Under the pieces are notes generated by a model that was not told the DNA's origin, made no database searches, and was given only the letters and a program-made list of their open reading frames with translations. Made by a program: the position numbers and the translations under genes. A DNA stretch of 64,000 nucleotides from Craterostigma plantagineum. Lineage: Eukaryota; Streptophyta; Magnoliopsida; Lamiales; Linderniaceae. Below are positions 1 to 11,028 of this stretch, piece after piece. The stretch is from contig JAPQWV010001604.1 of the NCBI GenBank assembly GCA_027422505.1, forward strand, positions 1-64,000. Direction: 5' to 3'. Position 1 is the stretch's first letter. The number at the start of each line of letters is the position of its first letter.

Positions 1-1113
1 CGAGCAAGTTCTAGAGAGACGTAAATTATGCACTACTCACACAACCAAGAAAAATGAGCAAAAGCTCGTCAACTCGAACTCTCACAACGGAACATGGGTT
101 ATGTGTGTGAATCTCTCAAAGTAACACTATATCTATTCATGCTGAAAAGATTAAATCACTGATGCATGTCTTTTCGCTCACTAGCCCTAGTATGCAATCC
201 ATTTTGAGATGAACGCAAACAATCATGCCAGACTTCTATAAATTTAATAACTACAGCACGTTATATAAAAAATAAACTTCACGTAAATTTTCATCAAAAT
301 TCCACCTCCCCACACTTAAGATGTACGTTGTCCTCAAACGTGTAAAATAAATAAAAGAAAGGTAAAAGAAGTTGAAAAGAACGTGTCTCCCCTGAAAAAA
401 AATGGCGTGGTCCTGCCTCTTGCATTTGATGTAGTTGAACATGGTTGTTTTTACTGATTTTAAAATATTTTGAGTCGTAGTCTGAATTCGTGTCACATTT
501 CCTGAAAACACTGAAAAGAAAATTAAACGTACGATAGAAATAAAAAGTAGACAGCAAAACGAGTCATAATCATCAAAAGTGTCGGGATGACAAGACCAAA
601 TACACAAAATGTTCTACAAAAGAAACATCCCAAAATGAAACCGGGACTAAGGTGGTGGTGGTGAGGGCTGCCGAGGGCGAAGGAATGCCAGTGACTCCTG
701 TGATCGCCTGACCGCGTCGTCCATGGTTTAAGGGCCTGCTCATAGCGCTATTGCTCTTCGCGGTAGCGTCGGTGGGCTTCCTCATTTCGACGCTCATACT
801 CGTCCTGGCGATGTCGTGTCTCCTCATCACGTCGTAGGGCCTCCTCATTGTAGCGTAGCATTTCCTGGCGCAATGTGTGAAACTCTGCGGCTGACGCATC
901 AGGAGCGACACCCGAGGACTCGCCGTCGTGATAGCCGGAGGATGGGAAGGTCCGGCAGTGTCGGGGTGTACTGGGAATGGCCCACGCCCTCGATTTCTAG
1001 TGGCTCTGGGAATGCGTCACCGAGGTCCGTCTGCCCACGGTAAACCTCGTGCCAGACGTAAACCTTGTTCGAACGGGACCAATTGGGTGCTTTGATCAGC
1101 ATCTTCATCTTCA
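1..1113 (-). mobile_element. Athila-type Ty3/gypsy fragment (copy C)
   Basis: This block matches 9044-10157 (copy A) at about 1 difference per 100 bases by eye, and 61940-63058 (copy B) slightly less well. It holds the end of the env-position ORF and the non-coding tract between that ORF and the 3' LTR. The tract includes a polypurine-like block near 303-320 (minus-sense AAGTGTGGGGAGG). The LTR itself lies left of the window. Homology stops sharply at 1113, where an unrelated chromovirus LTR begins. Confidence 0.85.
748..1113 (-). pseudogene. Athila env-position ORF, 3' part (copy C)
   Basis: Read on the minus strand, this is the C-terminal third of the Athila ORF that lies downstream of pol. 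It encodes the same KAPNWSRSNKVYVWHEVYR stretch and the Arg/Glu-rich tail ending RRYREEQ as copy A. A TAG at 748-750 ends the frame at the same codon as in copy A, while copy B reads through there. Single-base deletions near 936-990 shift the frame, so this piece cannot be translated as one protein. The 5' part is missing because the sequence is cut at 1113. The function of this Athila ORF is unknown; its position and length suit the env-like ORF of that lineage. Confidence 0.75.
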
Positions 1114-3064
1114 TGCTCATAAAAATATGCAGATCGTGCTATCATGCATAAAATTAAATCATGTCGTACGTACACATTCCACATAAAGTCACGTAAGCAC
1201 GAAATCACATAATCATATGCAGGCAAGTTACGTGTCGTAGTTGGATTTCTACTTACCTGTCGTCCAAGCTTATTTAGCGTACGTCCTCGTTCGTTCCTAA
1301 CGTTCAACCTTATCAATAAAAGTCGTTAGGTATTAGTACTTTGTTTTCCTTAGTTAATTACCGAAATAATTAATATTATTCGTACAAGGTAATTAGACTT
1401 AGAATAATTTCCTAGGCCTTAGGCCATTCAATTCGTCCTATTGAATCTTCCTAAGTTACTTGGTTGCTATGCTAAGTTAGGTTAGAATTGATTATTCTAA
1501 CTTAGGTGTCTCAGCTAAAGTGGTGTTAATTTTAGAGTTAGGTTTCGATTGAGCTCTAGTTAGCTCAATTTCACCTAAGTTTCTACCCTTAGGAATTTTT
1601 CCGACTTACAACATTTAACTTCGTTACATGCCAAACTCGGCGAAAGTCATTCCATTTCAAGGTTTCGCACGATTGATTTCGTCCAATCGAATTTCTGATT
1701 TACATTAGTTTCGCCCGAAACGCATGCGTTAGTTGCTTTCGATCGAAAGTCATTTTGTCAGTCACTTTCGATCGAAACCCTTCTATCCCAAATTCTAATT
1801 TCGATTGGTAGTTATCCTAAGTTAGTTTCGCCCGAAAGTGCATGTGAGTGTAAGTGAGTTTCGCCGTGTGATTGCGTTATCGTGACATCATCCCAACTTC
1901 GCCCGACGTTGCATGTGTGTGGAGGTCGATCTAAATCAATTGCATGGGCTTGAGGTGGAGTTTCGCCGCGTGGTGACGTCTGCATGACGTCCTCTTGGTT
2001 TCGGTCGAAACCATATAGGTAGGGGTTAAGGGATCATTTTAGTTCAATTTGAGGGTTTCTATCGATTCCACTTTCGATCGATTAGTGTTTCCCCCGAAAC
2101 CCTAGTATTACCATTCTACTTTCGATTGATTATTATGCACGTTGAGGGGAGTTTCGATCAATAAATTACTCAATTCACTAACTAAATCATGAAGTTAGTC
2201 GAAACTTATCTTATCCTATTCCAGCTTCGCCCGAATATGCTCGGTTTCGATCGAAACTCATGATAAAATTACTTTTCGACTTTCGATCGAAACACAAAGG
2301 TTCATCAACTCGAAACTACCTCAATTTCATCCCTTCTTCTTCCTTAAATCGTGTGATTCCTTCTTAGAAATAACATCATAACTCCATGAATCATACATTA
2401 AATTATTCTATCATGCTTCGCCCCAAGTAACAACCTAAATAAAATCTATGTTCCAAACTTAGGGTTTTCGTGCCCTTCTTCAACCACTTCGCTTTTAATG
2501 TCATAAATACATCCAACCACACCTAGGGTACGAAATTAAAAGGCTTAGGGAGGGTATTTCACTTACAAATTTTGAAATCCTAAGCTAGTTGAAGTGCCCT
2601 TTGTTCGAACTCCTCTCGGCTCCTTCACTTGGGATTTTCGTTTGTTTGCTTAAGTGTGGTTATGGAGTTTGAGTTGTTAACTTAGATATTTTCTTTAAAT
2701 AATATTATGGGGTCTTAGCTTAGGCGTGGGTTTTTCCTTGTTTTAAGGTGGCTTGTCTCCAATTTGTCATCTCTCATGATTTGGGCCCAATTGTTATGTT
2801 CTAGCCCATTAATGATTAAATTCCTAGCCCAACTATCATTAGTCATTTTTCTTTTAGCATTTCCGAAAATTTACCCTTCCAAATTAGGGTTCCTCACAAT
2901 TTCGCGTCAGTAGCACTTGATTGCACATAATTCTCGTAGCACTCACGAGCATAAAATTTATAACATCTCATGCGCATCTATCATATATGAAATTAACGTA
3001 AAATCACATAAATCATACACGAAATTTATTGGCCGACCTAATTTGCGGGGACCGGGGTCCTACA
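1114..3064 (-). mobile_element. Tekay/Del-type chromovirus LTR, 3' end truncated
   Basis: The minus-strand start TGTAGGACCCCGGTCCCCGC matches the start of the chromovirus 3' LTR at 21797 (TGTAGGACCCAGTCCCCGC). The two share a TATA-like TATTTAAAG block, a following AACTCCATAACCACACTT-like stretch and a GTAAGTGAAA site. They diverge elsewhere, so they are related but distinct families. The 3' end seen in the other element (GGGACGACGGGTCCTGACA, before 17160) is absent, so this LTR is cut at 1114. No matching 5-bp duplication flanks it. The middle (about 1640-2310) is dense in TTTCGATCGAAA-type palindromes. Confidence 0.7.
2693..2701 (-). promoter_or_regulatory. TATA-like box of chromovirus LTR
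   Basis: Minus-strand TATTTAAAG lies in a block shared with the other chromovirus LTR (22181-22189), roughly 30-40 bases upstream of a conserved ACTCCATAACCACACTT-like stretch that could hold the transcription start. Conservation between two otherwise diverged LTRs supports a promoter role. No expression evidence is available. Confidence 0.5.
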
Positions 3065-3711
3065 AAATGAAACGCTTTAGTTTTGAATGATATATAGTCA
3101 AGTTATTTCGAGTGTTGAGTCTAAATAGGTGAATTCACTTAATAAATCCTGTCGCAATTTAAGAATTTGATGAATTTTATGTACTGCTCGAGGATGGAAC
3201 GATTGGTGTTATGTGAAGTTAATAATTTTGTTCTACCCAATTTGAATGCTTAATCGATTCTAATTTGATAGTGGTGACAAGCTCGACAGAAATTGAGTTA
3301 AGATTTGAAAATGTGAGTTTCGATCGAAAGAGGGATTAAAACTTAAGTTTCGGCAGAAATTAAGTTTCGATCGAAAGTGGTGACAAGCTCGGCAGAAATT
3401 AAGTTTCGATCGAAAGAGGGATTAAAACTTAGATAAGGTTAGTTTCGATCGAAATGGATTTCGATTTTGATTTGAAGAAACTAGTTTCGATTGATAGGAA
3501 TGAAGAAGTTTCGGGCGAATTTGGTCCAAATTGGATTTGTTTCGATTGACTAAGATTGAATTTGGCTGGACGAAACAGTAAATAATTTGGACTTTCGCTG
3601 AGATATGAGTCGAGCGAAACTAAGCAAATCGATCGAAATTGGTACAGTAGACTTTCGGGCGAAATAGATTGGACTTTCGCCGAGAATTTTTGGAAAGGGC
3701 TCACTAAATAA

Positions 3712-4400
3712 ATGGAAAAACAGGAGTTTACAAGACAGCGTGCGTGTACCGCTCACGACGCACCAAACGGTAATGAACAACCGACCAAGAGGCAACACTA
3801 CAAAACAACCCAGACGACCTACAATGTCCCACAGAACCAAAGCCAAATTACAGAGGAGTCGCGTAGGATAAGGCTACGTAGGCGTCACAAACCACTTCCA
3901 TCATCGGGTTCCTGATACCAGTTGTAGTATCAGCAGGGGAGTAAAGCACATTGCCAAGAACAGCGCCAAGGGCACAGAGACCGGATGCGCTAACACAAAG
4001 TGAACGCTCCAAGCGGGAATGTGGAACATCCGCAAGGAAAAGGTCGGTGAGGGGCGCAAGTGCGCCAGCTCCTGTTAACCAACCGGAGAGAACCCACCAG
4101 GTGGTCCTTGTGACCCGCACACATAGCAAAGCCTCCAGGAGGACCTCGCACCCAGTCCAACAACAGTACGACTAATCCACACCAAGCCCGAGAGAGCCAT
4201 CTGCACCCACGAACAAAGACAAAGACAGATGCGAGCAGGGGACAAAGCACGAGTAAACATAAATAGCTTATAGAGAAATGAAATCCGCCACAGTGGCCAG
4301 CTCAGGGGCATAAGCGAGGCTCGTCAAGTGGAGCGATTCTACCAAGTCAAGCGCCAGACTCGTTTTAGAGCGCTAGCCTGGAGATGGTACTTGTTCGGGA
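3712..4400. other. GC-richer island inside sirevirus leader (copy A)
   Basis: About 690 bases of clearly higher GC and without CGAAA motifs sit between two motif-rich leader halves. The minus strand has an open frame here (3848-4129 in this copy). In copy B the same frame is open for 124 residues (56841-57215). The peptide is hydrophobic and Cys/Leu-rich, and I do not recognise it. It could be a captured host gene fragment in sense orientation, or simply a GC-rich non-coding piece with few stops. Confidence 0.4.
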
Positions 4401-4485
4401 TGGTGGAGAGTCGTAAGCACAGGAGGACTTCAATCTCGGCCGGGATGGTACTTTCGCCGATAATTGTGTCGATCAAAACTACGAA

Positions 4486-4726
4486 ATTGGGCACTATAGC
4501 ATTTCGGGCGATATCGATTGGCTTTGCCGAGAATTGTATCGATCGAAGCTTGAAATTGGATACTATAGTGTTTCGGGTGATATCAATTGGCTTTGCCGAG
4601 AATTGTATCGATCGAAGCTTGAAATTGGATACTGTAGTGTTTCGGGTGATATCGATTGGCTTTCGCCGGGAACTGTATCGATCGAAACGTGGCAATTGGA
4701 TACTGTAGCTTTTCGATCGAAACTGT
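4486..4726. repeat. 69-bp tandem repeat in sirevirus leader, about 3.5 units
   Basis: Units start at about 4486, 4555, 4624 and 4692 (partial). Each runs from ATTGG-TACT through a TTTCGGG-GATATC block to TTGTATCGATCGAA. Copy B has one unit fewer (from about 57479). Because 69 is divisible by three, one frame stays open across the units, which gives a repetitive peptide that I regard as non-coding. Confidence 0.75.
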
Positions 4727-5161
4727 GAAATTAGTGGATAATTGTCTCAAGACTCTAATCGATTGACTTTCGCCGAGAAATGTATCGGCGAAACTGTGAA
4801 ATTGAAGAGAAATTGCCCGAAACTCAAATCAATCGAAGCTTCACTAAGTGAGTTTCGGTCAAAACCTTCAAACTAAAAAGTACTGTTCTATCGACACTGA
4901 TGAACAGTTCAGTAAAAACCCAGATTTTTGGACTCGTTGCTCAAATCCTACTCAAACTTGACTGAAATCGACGTGAAAGAACACAAATACACTCAATAAC
5001 AGTTTTCTAACGTTTTAGGGGTAAAAAATCATTGAAAACGTATTAAAAACACCCAAAAACAGAGAAAATATTGAAAATGAGTTTTCAAGCCAAGAACTTG
5101 TTCAAATCACGTCAGAATCGAGCAAAATTGGATTCAAATGAAAGATATTGATCCGCGTTAG

Positions 5162-5173
5162 ACTCTGATACCA
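5162..5173 (-). other. Primer binding site (tRNA-Met type), sirevirus copy A
   Basis: Minus-strand TGGTATCAGAGT lies two bases inside the LTR end. It differs by one base from the TGGTATCAGAGC found in copy B and in the two other sireviruses of this window. Confidence 0.8.
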
Positions 5174-5175
5174 CT

Positions 5176-5490
5176 TGTTGGCCCTTTTATTACCAAACAA
5201 GGATCAAAAGAAATGTTTGAATGTGTAAAACGTGAAGAACACCTTGAGTGCGTGTTAGTGTGTGTTTTTGTAAGGAAAAGTACAAGGTGGCTTACCTTTT
5301 TAATTCTTTTGATAAAACCCTAATTAGGGTAAATGGGGCTTTATATACCACAACTATTTGGTATATTAAAGCTCAATACAAAACTATGACTTAATATCAT
5401 AAGTCACCCCAAACTACTACAACCTTCTAATTAGATATGCTAACCCAAGTTTACATAAAATAAAGGATGCTACTAAATATATTCCTAACA
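5176..5490 (-). mobile_element. Sirevirus 5' LTR, 315 bp (copy A)
   Basis: On the minus strand the LTR starts TGTTAGGAATATATTTAG and ends GGCCAACA, followed by the primer binding site. It is a short copia LTR with a TATA box at 5339-5347. The matching LTR of copy B is 58098-58413. It sits inside the same flanking copia scrap in both copies. Confidence 0.85.
5339..5347 (-). promoter_or_regulatory. TATA box of sirevirus LTR (copy A)
   Basis: Minus-strand TATATAAAG follows GTGG, as in the LTR of the nonautonomous element (39404-39412). Copy B carries it at 58261-58269. Sequence and position suit the retroelement promoter. Confidence 0.6.
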
Positions 5491-5820
5491 ACTATGTTGG
5501 TGAACTCGATCTTCTACGTCGTCTTCTTTGTGCTCATAATATGCTCGTAAGAGAAAGGTAAAATCTCTTTTCCTAAATCATGCATATCAATTTCAAAATC
5601 TTTAGTCTCAGATAACATAAATGTTGATTCTCGAATTGGCTCCTTGCAACATTACATTTCAGATAATATCTTCCCGAGCAAAGGTGTACCATTCTTTGCC
5701 TCAATATTTTATGTTATCATTCATGAGATAAGACACCAGCGCCATCCATAGGATGCAGATCATATTCAAAGTCCGATACCAAAATTCTATGGAAATGCAG
5801 AAGTTTGTTTCGATCTTGTT

Positions 5821-6515
5821 GTGAAACTTCGTAAGACTGATTTAGGTTATTCCACTGATGAAAAGCATGTTAAACATTCTGTGCCTAAGTTTAAGTGTTT
5901 TTGTGGTGGTAGAAATGGTCATTATGCATACAACTGTCCCTTAAAGAAGATTGATAAAGCTAAGTATGTCTGGAGACCTAAGAAGTCACCTGTAAATGCC
6001 ACTGTTGTATCTTATTGTAACAGGAGATCACCGTCTATGCAGAATGATATCTCATATGTTAACAGAAGTTATTTCTCCGCTAACATGGTAGGACCCAACA
6101 GAAATTGGGTATCTCAGAGAGTACTTCTTTCTACAGGTACGAAGGAAGAATTCCAGTAAGAAACGTAGGTGGTATCTCGACAGCGGTTGCTCCCGCCACA
6201 TGACAGGTGATATAGGTAATTTTGTGTCGTTGAAGGCGGTTGATGGAGGATATGTTTCGTATGCCAACGACGCAAAAGCCAAAATCGTTGGAGTTGGTAC
6301 TGTCGGTAACAATTTAAATATCACAATAGATAATGTATGGTTCGTTAAAAAACTTAGAACATAATTTAATTAGCATTAGTCAATTATGTGATGATGGACT
6401 TATCGTAGCTTTCGCCAAAGATAAGTGCTTTGTTAAAAAGAATGATGAGATTGTGTTTAGTGCATCTAGGCATGGTAACATTTACTGCATCACTCTTGAT
6501 GATATTGCTAACTGA
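5821..6515 (+). pseudogene. Copia (sirevirus-like) gag zinc knuckle and protease fragment, copy A
   Basis: The first open stretch (5821-6159) encodes the end of gag with a degenerate zinc knuckle, CFCGGRNGHYAYNC. It has one residue instead of two between the first cysteines, so the CX2CX4HX4C pattern is broken. After a frame change the protease region follows, with WYLDSGCSRHMTG at about 6170-6205 and the LEHNLISISQLCDDGL stretch typical of copia pre-integrase (6355-6400). Integrase and RT are missing. The fragment is cut on the left by the sirevirus LTR and on the right by the Athila LTR. Its strand is opposite to both, so it is the older target of both insertions. The 5491-5820 stretch shows no recognisable coding. 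Confidence 0.8.
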
Positions 6516-6524
6516 TCGGCAGCA

Positions 6525-8095
6525 TGTACGTTAATATATTATAGGTTCGTGCAAGTACGTCAAGTAATAATTAAAATGAATATATTATAACTAGAACCAC
6601 GCGCGATAGTCAGTGTACCTATCGTTTGTAATATAGCTATAGTGAATATTCGAGTATCGAACACGAGGAATAAATTGATTACTAGTATTGACCTATCGAC
6701 TCGATATTTAACCTAAATAAAGTAGCAGGATTTGTTTATACTAATTTAACAGAGCAACCCAAATGATTGGAAGACTAAGGAAGCACAACTTGAAATAATA
6801 CGAGTAACTTAAGATGACAAATATGTGTTCGGAATTCGAATCCCCCTGGGTGCTATCGGCTAAGGCTACGGAAAATCGCTCCTACGTGATTATCGACTAA
6901 ATCGCAGTAATTTCCTACCCAGTCACGGATTTGCTGTCTCCCTAAACGCTTGTGGGAATCTAAGTTTAGTAATTACTAGATGGCGAGGATCGAGTATTTG
7001 CTGTCACCCTATACTCGAGTCCTAACGTCTACGAATGGCCTAGTCGTTATTTAGCTGTCGCCCTGAACGAGGTACCATACATTCACATCAACACATAGAC
7101 ATATCGATGTAAAGAAGCAATATCATAGAATGATAAATAGTCGAGTACACGTGTTCACGATTATCTTACGCCTTAACTACGTCATAACCCAACATTCATC
7201 TACTCCCAAGCACACAAGAGGATTAGCTACTCATATTAGGCAAAACAACAACGAGATTCAAAGGAAACGAGGATAGAGAACTCATAAAAACTTCCCTAAG
7301 AAGTGAATATGGCGTTTCTGAGGTGGCGCTCTCGTTCCTCGATCGGCTAGGCGTCGTTGCGTTGTTGGATTGTCTCTTGAGCTTCTCCGAATCACGGGGC
7401 TGCTTCTAGTGTTCTTCCTCCTCTCCTTTTCTCTAAGTTTCGTCCCCATGAAGTTGTCCTTGAGTTCTGAGAAGAACTCCCCTTTTATGCATCGAATTTG
7501 GGCCAAAACCCTGAAATTTGGCACGTTCACGGCCACTTAATGGGCCTTCACAGCCGTGAACTATGCATTTAGGCTGACTTTTCGCCTTTCTTAAACCCTT
7601 TACGGCCTCTTGCATAAGGAGTCACGGCCGTGACGACGACTTAAACCCTAAATCTTGACTTCATGCAACGTGTCACGGCCTCTTGCATATAGAAGGTCGT
7701 GACAGTGAATAGCAAAGCGGTTGTTTAGTCTCTGCCGCGAGTCACGGCCTTTGGCATGAAGACTCACGGCCGTGACATATTCCTTAAAACTCTCTCCACG
7801 TTCACGGCCTCATGCATGAGGATTCACGCCCGTGACACCTTGTCCTTAAGCATACTGCCTCTGTTCACGGCCCCTTCGAGGTGAGTCACGGCCGTGACTC
7901 TTGCCTGACATCTTCATACTGGCCATTTTCGCGTCGTTTTTGCCTCGTTTTTGTTCCTCTTCGCTCGATAATCATTCGAAGGTCCTACAATATTTAAATG
8001 GGTGTAAATAGAGCCAAGAAATGCATGGAATGACCAAAAATATCCTATTATAATCCAATAAATGCAATAGTAAACGTATTAAAATACGTTTATCA
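6525..8095 (-). mobile_element. Athila 3' LTR (copy A), about 1.57 kb
   Basis: Minus-strand start TGATAAACGTATTTTAAT directly follows the polypurine tract. The far end is placed at TGTACG (6525, giving a minus-strand CGTACA), where the copia scrap stops in both duplicates. The far end is less certain than the near one. The LTR holds an array of CACGGCCGTG palindromes (about 7500-7905). It carries 109 bp at 6975-7083 that copy B lacks, and that gap in B is bounded by a 3-bp ATT repeat. Confidence 0.75.
7500..7905. repeat. Array of TCACGGCCGTGA palindromes in Athila LTR
   Basis: Perfect or near-perfect TCACGGCCGTGA palindromes recur every 30-60 bases (for example at about 7621-7632, 7770 and 7880). 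They alternate with half-sites such as GTCACGGCCTCTTGCAT. The pattern suggests a decayed tandem repeat of about 60-70 bp. Copy B carries one more unit. Confidence 0.75.
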
Positions 8096-8110
8096 AACCT
8101 CCCCACACTT
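8096..8110 (-). other. Athila polypurine tract
   Basis: Minus-strand AAGTGTGGGGAGGTT immediately precedes the LTR start TGATAAACG. It is preceded by TTGCTTGAGGACAAGCAA, a hairpin-forming motif that usually accompanies this tract in Athila and Tat elements. Confidence 0.8.
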
Positions 8111-9792
8111 AAGCTTTTGCTTGTCCTCAAGCAAATTAGAAGCAAAAAAAGGTAACAAGATAGTGGCACGACCATTCACAATTCACCAACGCAGATGGAA
8201 AACACAAAATTGAATCAAGCAAGCAATTATGGACACTGCAACAACAATCAGCACTTATCGACACGAATTTCCTTAGCACTACTAATCGAGATCCACACAT
8301 CACAGGGATTCACTCAAATCACTCAGTGTATAGGCTAAAAAAATCGGTGAATCACTCAATTCATGCAATAATCTAGTCTAAACCATATGCTTGCAAGTCA
8401 ATAGCACGTCTACTTCTTAGAGTAGTTAGCATGAATCAGAAGGTCTTTTCCGGTTTAAATGGGTGCAGATAGTAATGAGGTGGTAGTGGAATCACATATG
8501 AGTAGCAGTCGTGTCGGTCTTCATGTCATTGTCTAAAGCGCGCCAAGAATTAACCTTTCTGGTTACGCCGTCTTAATTTCTTCTTATTTCTGCTGCGTCT
8601 CACTAAGCCTTTCTTCTCCCACGTCTCAAAATGAAAGATGATGTGGAATTCACGAGACTGGAAGATTATCAAAGGAAAGGTTCTTTCTTTCTTTTCACAG
8701 CAGCTTATTCTCCTCATGCTTCAGTTCCACAGAAATAAATATATTTTTTCTTCTTTTTTTTCAACAAATTGTTCACATTCCGGCGGGCCGTCATCTTTGC
8801 GCTTTTCGACTTTGACATTTGACCTTCACTTCCGCTTAACTCGGGTTCAAATGATCTCTGGAGGCTTATTCAGGTTAGCGGCTTATGAAAATATGAGGTT
8901 TAAGAAATAAAAAGGCTTAGGCACAAAGTGGCTAACTACGGTTATCAGTCGTGGTCGGGAACTTCGGCCGTGTACTTATTTCCTAATGCCTTCGTCATAT
9001 TCATACAAAACACACTCTAAAGCAATTTCAATGCGTATCTAACGAGCAAGTTCTAGAGAGACGTAAATTATGCACTACTCACACAACCAAGAAAAATGAG
9101 CAAAAGCTCGTCAGCTCGAACTCTCACAACGGAACATGGGTTCTGTGTGTGAATCTCTCAAAGTAACACTATATCTATTCATGCTGAAAAGATTAAATCA
9201 CTGATGCATGTCTTTTCGCTCACTAGACTCCCTAGTATGCAATCCATTTTGAGATGAACGCAAACAATCATGCCAGACTTCTATAAATTTAATAACTACA
9301 GCACGTTATATAAAAAATAAACTTCACGTAAATTTTCATCAAAATTCCCCCTCCCCACACTTAAGATGTACGTTGTCCTCAAACGTGTAAAATAAATAAA
9401 AGAAAGGTAAAAGAAGTTGAAAAGAACGTGTCTCCCCTGAAAAAAAATGGCGTGGTCCTGCCTCTTGCATTTGATGTAGTTGAACATGGTTGTTTTTACT
9501 GATTTTAAAATATTTTGAGTCGTAGTCTGAATTCGTGTCACATTTCCTGAAAACACTGAAAAGAAAATTAAACGTACGATAGAAATAAAAAGTAGACAGC
9601 AAAACGAGTCATAATCATCAAAAGTGTCGGGATGACAAGACCAAATACACAAAATGTTCTACAAAAGAAACATCCCAAAATGAAACCGGGACTAAGGTGG
9701 TGGTGGTGAGGGCTGCCGAGGGCGAAGGAATGCCAGTGACTCCTGTGATCGCCTGACCGCGTCGTCCATGGTTTAAGGGCCTGCTCATAGCG
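8111..9792 (-). other. Non-coding tract between Athila env-position ORF and 3' LTR
   Basis: About 1.7 kb without a credible gene. Open frames at 8638-8910 and 9296-9652 recur in the other copies only because the DNA was duplicated. A second polypurine-like block (minus AAGTGTGGGGAGG) with its GAGGACAA companion lies at about 9350-9385, copying the arrangement next to the LTR. Confidence 0.6.
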
Positions 9793-11028
9793 CTATTGCT
9801 CTTCGCGGTAGCGTCGGTGGGCTTCCTCATTTCGACGCTCATACTCGTCCTGGCGATGTCGTGTCTCCTCATCACGTCGTAGGGCCTCCTCATTGTAGCG
9901 TAGCATTTCCTGGCGCAATGTGTGAAACTCTGCGGCTGACGCATAAGGAGCGACATCCGAGGACTCGCCGTCGTGATAGCCGGAGGAATGGGAAGGTCCG
10001 GCAGTGTCGGGGTGTACTGGGAATGGCCCCACGCCCTCGATTTCTAGTGGCTCTGGGAATGCGTCGCCGAGGTCCGTCTGCCCACGGTAAACCTCGTGCC
10101 AGACGTAAACCTTGTTCGAACGGGACCAATTGGGTGCTTTGATCAGCATCTTCATCTTCAACATCATCTCTTTGTTCACCCGATTTCGCCCACCCACTAT
10201 CGTCATCTCTGGCGGATTTGCTGGCCACAAGTTAAGCCCCTTGATAAGCTTCGTAACAAATGGCCCCACTGCGAGCTTCCTGTGACTACGAACATCAGCT
10301 TGGGCCGCAAATGCATATTTCAGGGCTATCCCCAAGTGTACCTGCTGACCGCGCTGCATCCTGGCTAGGTAGAACAGGTCGCGAAGGCCAATCGCGCCGT
10401 GCGAGTCGCCCCTTGGTGTGAGCGAGGTAGTCAGGAGACGGTGGATATATCGCAGGCCTGGGCTTCTGAGCGACGAGGCCTTTGATGTCTTGACATTGAA
10501 TGGTAGCTCGCCAGGTCGTGTAATCTCAGCCCAGCAGGCCTGTCGAAACTCTGGGCCTTCAAGATAGTATTTGTAGTACAAATCTTGTAAAGGTCCTCAG
10601 TTCCCGAAAGATGGCACCGGTGCTCCAATTGCCTGGCAGATGTCGCCTATGTCCACCGTGTGCTCCTTGTTAAATGCCCGAAATGTGGTCTTGTTGACGC
10701 CGAAATCTACGTGGGCGAAGGTGGAAAGGAACTCTAGGGTGAGCTCCTTGTACGCCGGCTCGTCGATGTGAAAGAATTCGAGCCATCCGCTTAGGGACAC
10801 GTACCCGGCCACTTGCTGGTCGATGTGATACTTCGCCAGCGTGTCATGATCAATCTGATCGGTCGGAATGAACTGCGTTACCTTTAGCCGGTTGTAACGT
10901 GCCTGGTGCATCTCATCATCAAACTGCCCCATAGACTCTAGTAGTGACGTCGTGCTTTGGCCTCGACGTGGACGACTCGTTAATCGCGAATCGTTATCAC
11001 GTCCTGCAGCGGAGCGGCTTTTGCCCAT
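9793..11028 (-). pseudogene. Athila env-position ORF (copy A), interrupted by TGA
   Basis: The frame starts best at MGKSRSAAGRD (11028) and is open for about 143 residues. It then meets a TGA at 10597-10599 and continues in the same frame to a TAG at 9793-9795. The first half contains EFLSTF, then TTFRAFNKEHTVDIGDI, resembling the Athila ORF-1 family. The second half is basic and ends in an Arg/Glu-rich helix-like tail. The lineage normally carries one env-like or ORF1-type protein here, whose role is unknown. The same TGA occurs in copy B, so it predates the duplication. The TAG is shared only with copy C. The first half could also be read alone as a short protein. Confidence 0.7.

Larger units (their letters stand above)
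3065..5490 (-). mobile_element. Sirevirus 5' end (5' LTR plus leader), copy A
   Basis: On the minus strand this is a 315-bp LTR (5176-5490), a tRNA-Met-type primer binding site, and about 2.1 kb of leader. In the duplicate at 56014-58413 the leader runs into a sirevirus gag ORF, which identifies the element. Here the leader is cut at 3064/3065 by the chromovirus LTR and no gag follows. The leader is rich in TTTCGATCGAAA, TTTCGGGCGAAA and TTTCGCCGAGAA motifs and contains a GC-richer island at 3712-4400. Confidence 0.8.

Noticed and set aside
251..607. Open frame of 118 residues repeated at 9296-9652 and in part at 62277-62549
   Set aside because: It recurs only because the Athila non-coding tract is duplicated. 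It overlaps the second polypurine-like block, has no recognisable domain and lies outside any ORF of this lineage.
4328..4708. Open frame with repeated peptide units
   Set aside because: It is produced by the 69-bp tandem repeat, is antisense to the element, and one unit is missing in copy B.
3300..4870. Regularly spaced short palindromes as a possible CRISPR array
   Set aside because: Spacing and sequence are irregular, there are no uniform spacers or cas genes, and the context is a plant retroelement leader.
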